This document shows, piece by piece, positions 62,603 to 64,000 of a stretch of 64,000 nucleotides of DNA. The notes beneath the pieces are model-generated. The model was given only the letters and a program-made list of their open reading frames with translations, had not been told where the DNA came from and searched no databases. The first letter of the stretch is position 1. Every line of letters begins with the position of its first letter. The position numbers were made by a program, and so were the translations under genes. Source of the stretch: Lophium mytilinum (lineage: Eukaryota > Ascomycota > Dothideomycetes > Mytilinidiales > Mytilinidiaceae); NCBI GenBank assembly GCA_010093605.1, contig MU004193.1, positions 124,001 through 188,000 on the forward strand. The letters are read 5' to 3'.

Positions 62603-63025
62603 TCAACCCAACCCAACCAACAACCCCCCCACCACGCCCACCACCGGCGCGTACCCCCAATGCCCCCACTTGCCTCCCCCAGGGTGGGAATTCCTCGCCT
62701 CAAACCCCCTCACAACCCACCCATCCACCCCCGCCACCGCGCCCGCAGCGACCAGAATCCACCCCAGCGCTTTTCCGCGCGCAGCAGCGAGGATCGCGAC
62801 GCCCATGAAAACATCACGCGCGCCATAGATAACCAAGAGCGCGTCGAGGAGGTCAAGAACCTCTTTCGAAGCAGGTGCGGCAGAAGAGGTCGGCAGCGCG
62901 GGGTCCGGGAACGGGAAGAAAGTAAGCGAGTGCCGGGGGCGCAGCATGGCGTTTAGGCCGAAGGCGATGAAGAGGGGGCCGAAGAGGAGGGAGGTTGCGC
63001 GGAGGGTGGTGCGGAGAGAGGGCAT
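62603..63025 (-). CDS. DUF4267-type small integral membrane protein
   Basis: Intronless protein of 140 residues with the layout of the fungal DUF4267 family (function unknown). Four spans are visible: LLFGPLFIAFGLNAML at the N-terminus, a central LLDALLVIYGARDVFMGVAI with the family YGARD motif, LGWILVAAGAVAGVDGW, and GYAPVVGVVGGLLVGLG at the C-terminus. Length matches the family. Codon third positions are C-rich in the first half and G-rich near the end. No linked pathway is evident. Confidence 0.8.
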   Translation of the reverse strand: MPSLRTTLRATSLLFGPLFIAFGLNAMLRPRHSLTFFPFPDPALPTSSAAPASKEVLDLLDALLVIYGARDVFMGVAILAAARGKALGWILVAAGAVAGVDGWVVRGFEARNSHPGGGKWGHWGYAPVVGVVGGLLVGLG

Positions 63026-63708
63026 TTTTGGAGGGGTGGGTTTGAGGAGTTGTGTTATGTGGGCTTTTGGAAGGCGTGAGGTTGAGTGAGGTTTGGGTGG
63101 TCTTGATTGGGTTGAGGAGGATGCTTGGGGTTGAGATGGGGTTGGGAACTGGATGGGTGTTTATGTATTGAGAGTTGATGAGATTCGGGGTCCGCGGTCG
63201 CCGGGGCTGTCCGAGCGTCGCGGGAGCTGATTGGTTCGTTGGGTTTGAGGCTGGCGGAGGATGGAGTGGCGTTTAGGCAACAAGGGGAATTTTACTGTGG
63301 TAGCTAGGTGCGGAGTGATTGTGAGTCATCGGAGGGGAGTGTCGTAGTTTGCCTGGATTCTTGAGAGGTTCTTGAGAAGGACTGCTTGGATCGGTTCAAA
63401 CTATACTCGTTTAGCTTTTTGTTCGAGGATACATTATTTCATGCATTGATAAGGGGAAGAAACGGATAGGAATAGAAATGAATAATATGACGCGTCTTTG
63501 GGTGGACGGGTGAAGAGAAACCTTTACATCATCTATGTTATTTAATCCGAACAGCTTGAATAGTTTGCAGTGCAATTTACCAAGCAGCACACCGCAAGAC
63601 TACCCACAAAGACAACTTCCAGCGAATACTCCCCTGACTTTCCGTCCATCAATTCCATGGAACCCGGTCCATGCGTTTCGTTCACAAGCTCCATCTCTCA
63701 CCTGAACC
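63026..63708. other. Intergenic region
   Basis: Upstream of the DUF4267 gene. Purine-rich G-tracts at 63030-63160 on the plus strand correspond to a pyrimidine-rich leader of the minus-strand gene. Nothing else recognised. Confidence 0.45.
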
Positions 63709-64000
63709 TCACATCAACAACCCCACCAACACCGCAACACCGAGCGCAGTAGCTCCATACCCAGCCGCCGTCCTCCCTCCGGCAGCAGCCCCTTGAAAAG
63801 CTACAGTCGTCGAATTCTGCACCTCCGGCACAACCGTAAACCAATCCGCCGCCACCGGCCCTCCCAATCCAGCCGCCGCCGCAAACCTCCCAACGTCGAA
63901 AACAGTCCGGTTACTCGCCAGCCCCTCACCCTTCCCATACCCCTCCCAGCCCTTCGGCATCGCGAAAGGCGCCGATGAGGAAGGTTGCGAAAACGCAAGA
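63709..64000 (-). CDS. C-terminal part of a probable GPI-anchored protein, cut by window edge
   Basis: The minus-strand frame is open from the window end (LAFSQPSSSAPFAMPKGWEG) to the stop at 63709. The visible part contains an NRT sequon and NSTTVAF, then a small-residue hinge GAAAGGRTAAGYG and a hydrophobic tail ATALGVAVLVGLLM. This is the pattern of a GPI-attachment signal, so the mature protein would sit on the cell surface or wall. The methionine of MPKGWEG is probably internal, because the frame continues without a break upstream. The catalytic or binding domain is outside the window, so the family cannot be named. Confidence 0.55.
   Translation of the reverse strand, partial: LAFSQPSSSAPFAMPKGWEGYGKGEGLASNRTVFDVGRFAAAAGLGGPVAADWFTVVPEVQNSTTVAFQGAAAGGRTAAGYGATALGVAVLVGLLM

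Noticed and set aside
62420-62956. 178-codon plus-strand frame with many prolines and histidines
   Set aside because: Antisense to the DUF4267 gene, whose frame has clear membrane segments.

Overview
The window is nuclear DNA from a filamentous ascomycete. Genes lie on both strands without operons and carry short introns of about 50-70 nt with GTANGT-type donors and CTAAC-like branch sites. There are HET, 2EXR/F-box-like, Zn2Cys6, cytochrome P450 and fungal MFS genes, and one transposon has been destroyed by C-to-T decay typical of repeat-induced point mutation (RIP). A Dothideomycete (Capnodiales/Mycosphaerellales-like) host is my inference; no marker gene proves it.

Layout. 0-9 kb holds housekeeping and general metabolic genes: Yaf9 (YEATS), a COQ11-like atypical SDR, an EthD-domain protein, a small unknown protein and a GAL80-like Gfo/Idh/MocA protein. 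9-14.3 kb holds a lineage-specific RING protein and an F-box-like protein. 14.63-16.79 kb is a RIP-ruined Fot1/pogo-type DNA transposon with clean 46-bp terminal inverted repeats. 18.6-22.7 kb encodes a protein kinase-HET fusion of about 1,356 residues. 23-35 kb holds an MFS transporter, an UNC93-like transporter, two FAD monooxygenases and a Zn2Cys6 regulator. 36-37.3 kb holds a 33-bp minisatellite and an interrupted gene. 38.8-51.8 kb looks like one metabolic gene cluster: two related P450s, a sugar-porter-type MFS, two SDRs, a six-span membrane protein and a two-domain ABM-like enzyme. No polyketide, peptide or terpene synthase is present. 53-62 kb is a cluster of 2EXR/F-box-like genes around a damaged C2H2 zinc-finger gene. 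The window ends with a DUF4267 membrane protein and the tail of a probable GPI-anchored protein.

Most notable: (1) a 232-246 bp foldback element with terminal inverted repeats occurs inside introns of two unrelated genes, with a 5-bp target duplication at one copy and a half copy elsewhere. Removing it leaves introns of normal size. (2) The kinase-HET fusion is a candidate self/non-self recognition or cell-death effector. (3) An 11-bp motif, CCCCCTCRTTT, recurs in promoters across the 38.8-51.8 kb cluster, once as a perfect inverted pair and once as a triple direct repeat. (4) Several genes switch from C-ending to G-ending codons between their 5' and 3' halves.

All exon boundaries were derived by eye from splice consensus and reading-frame continuity; no alignment or transcript was available.
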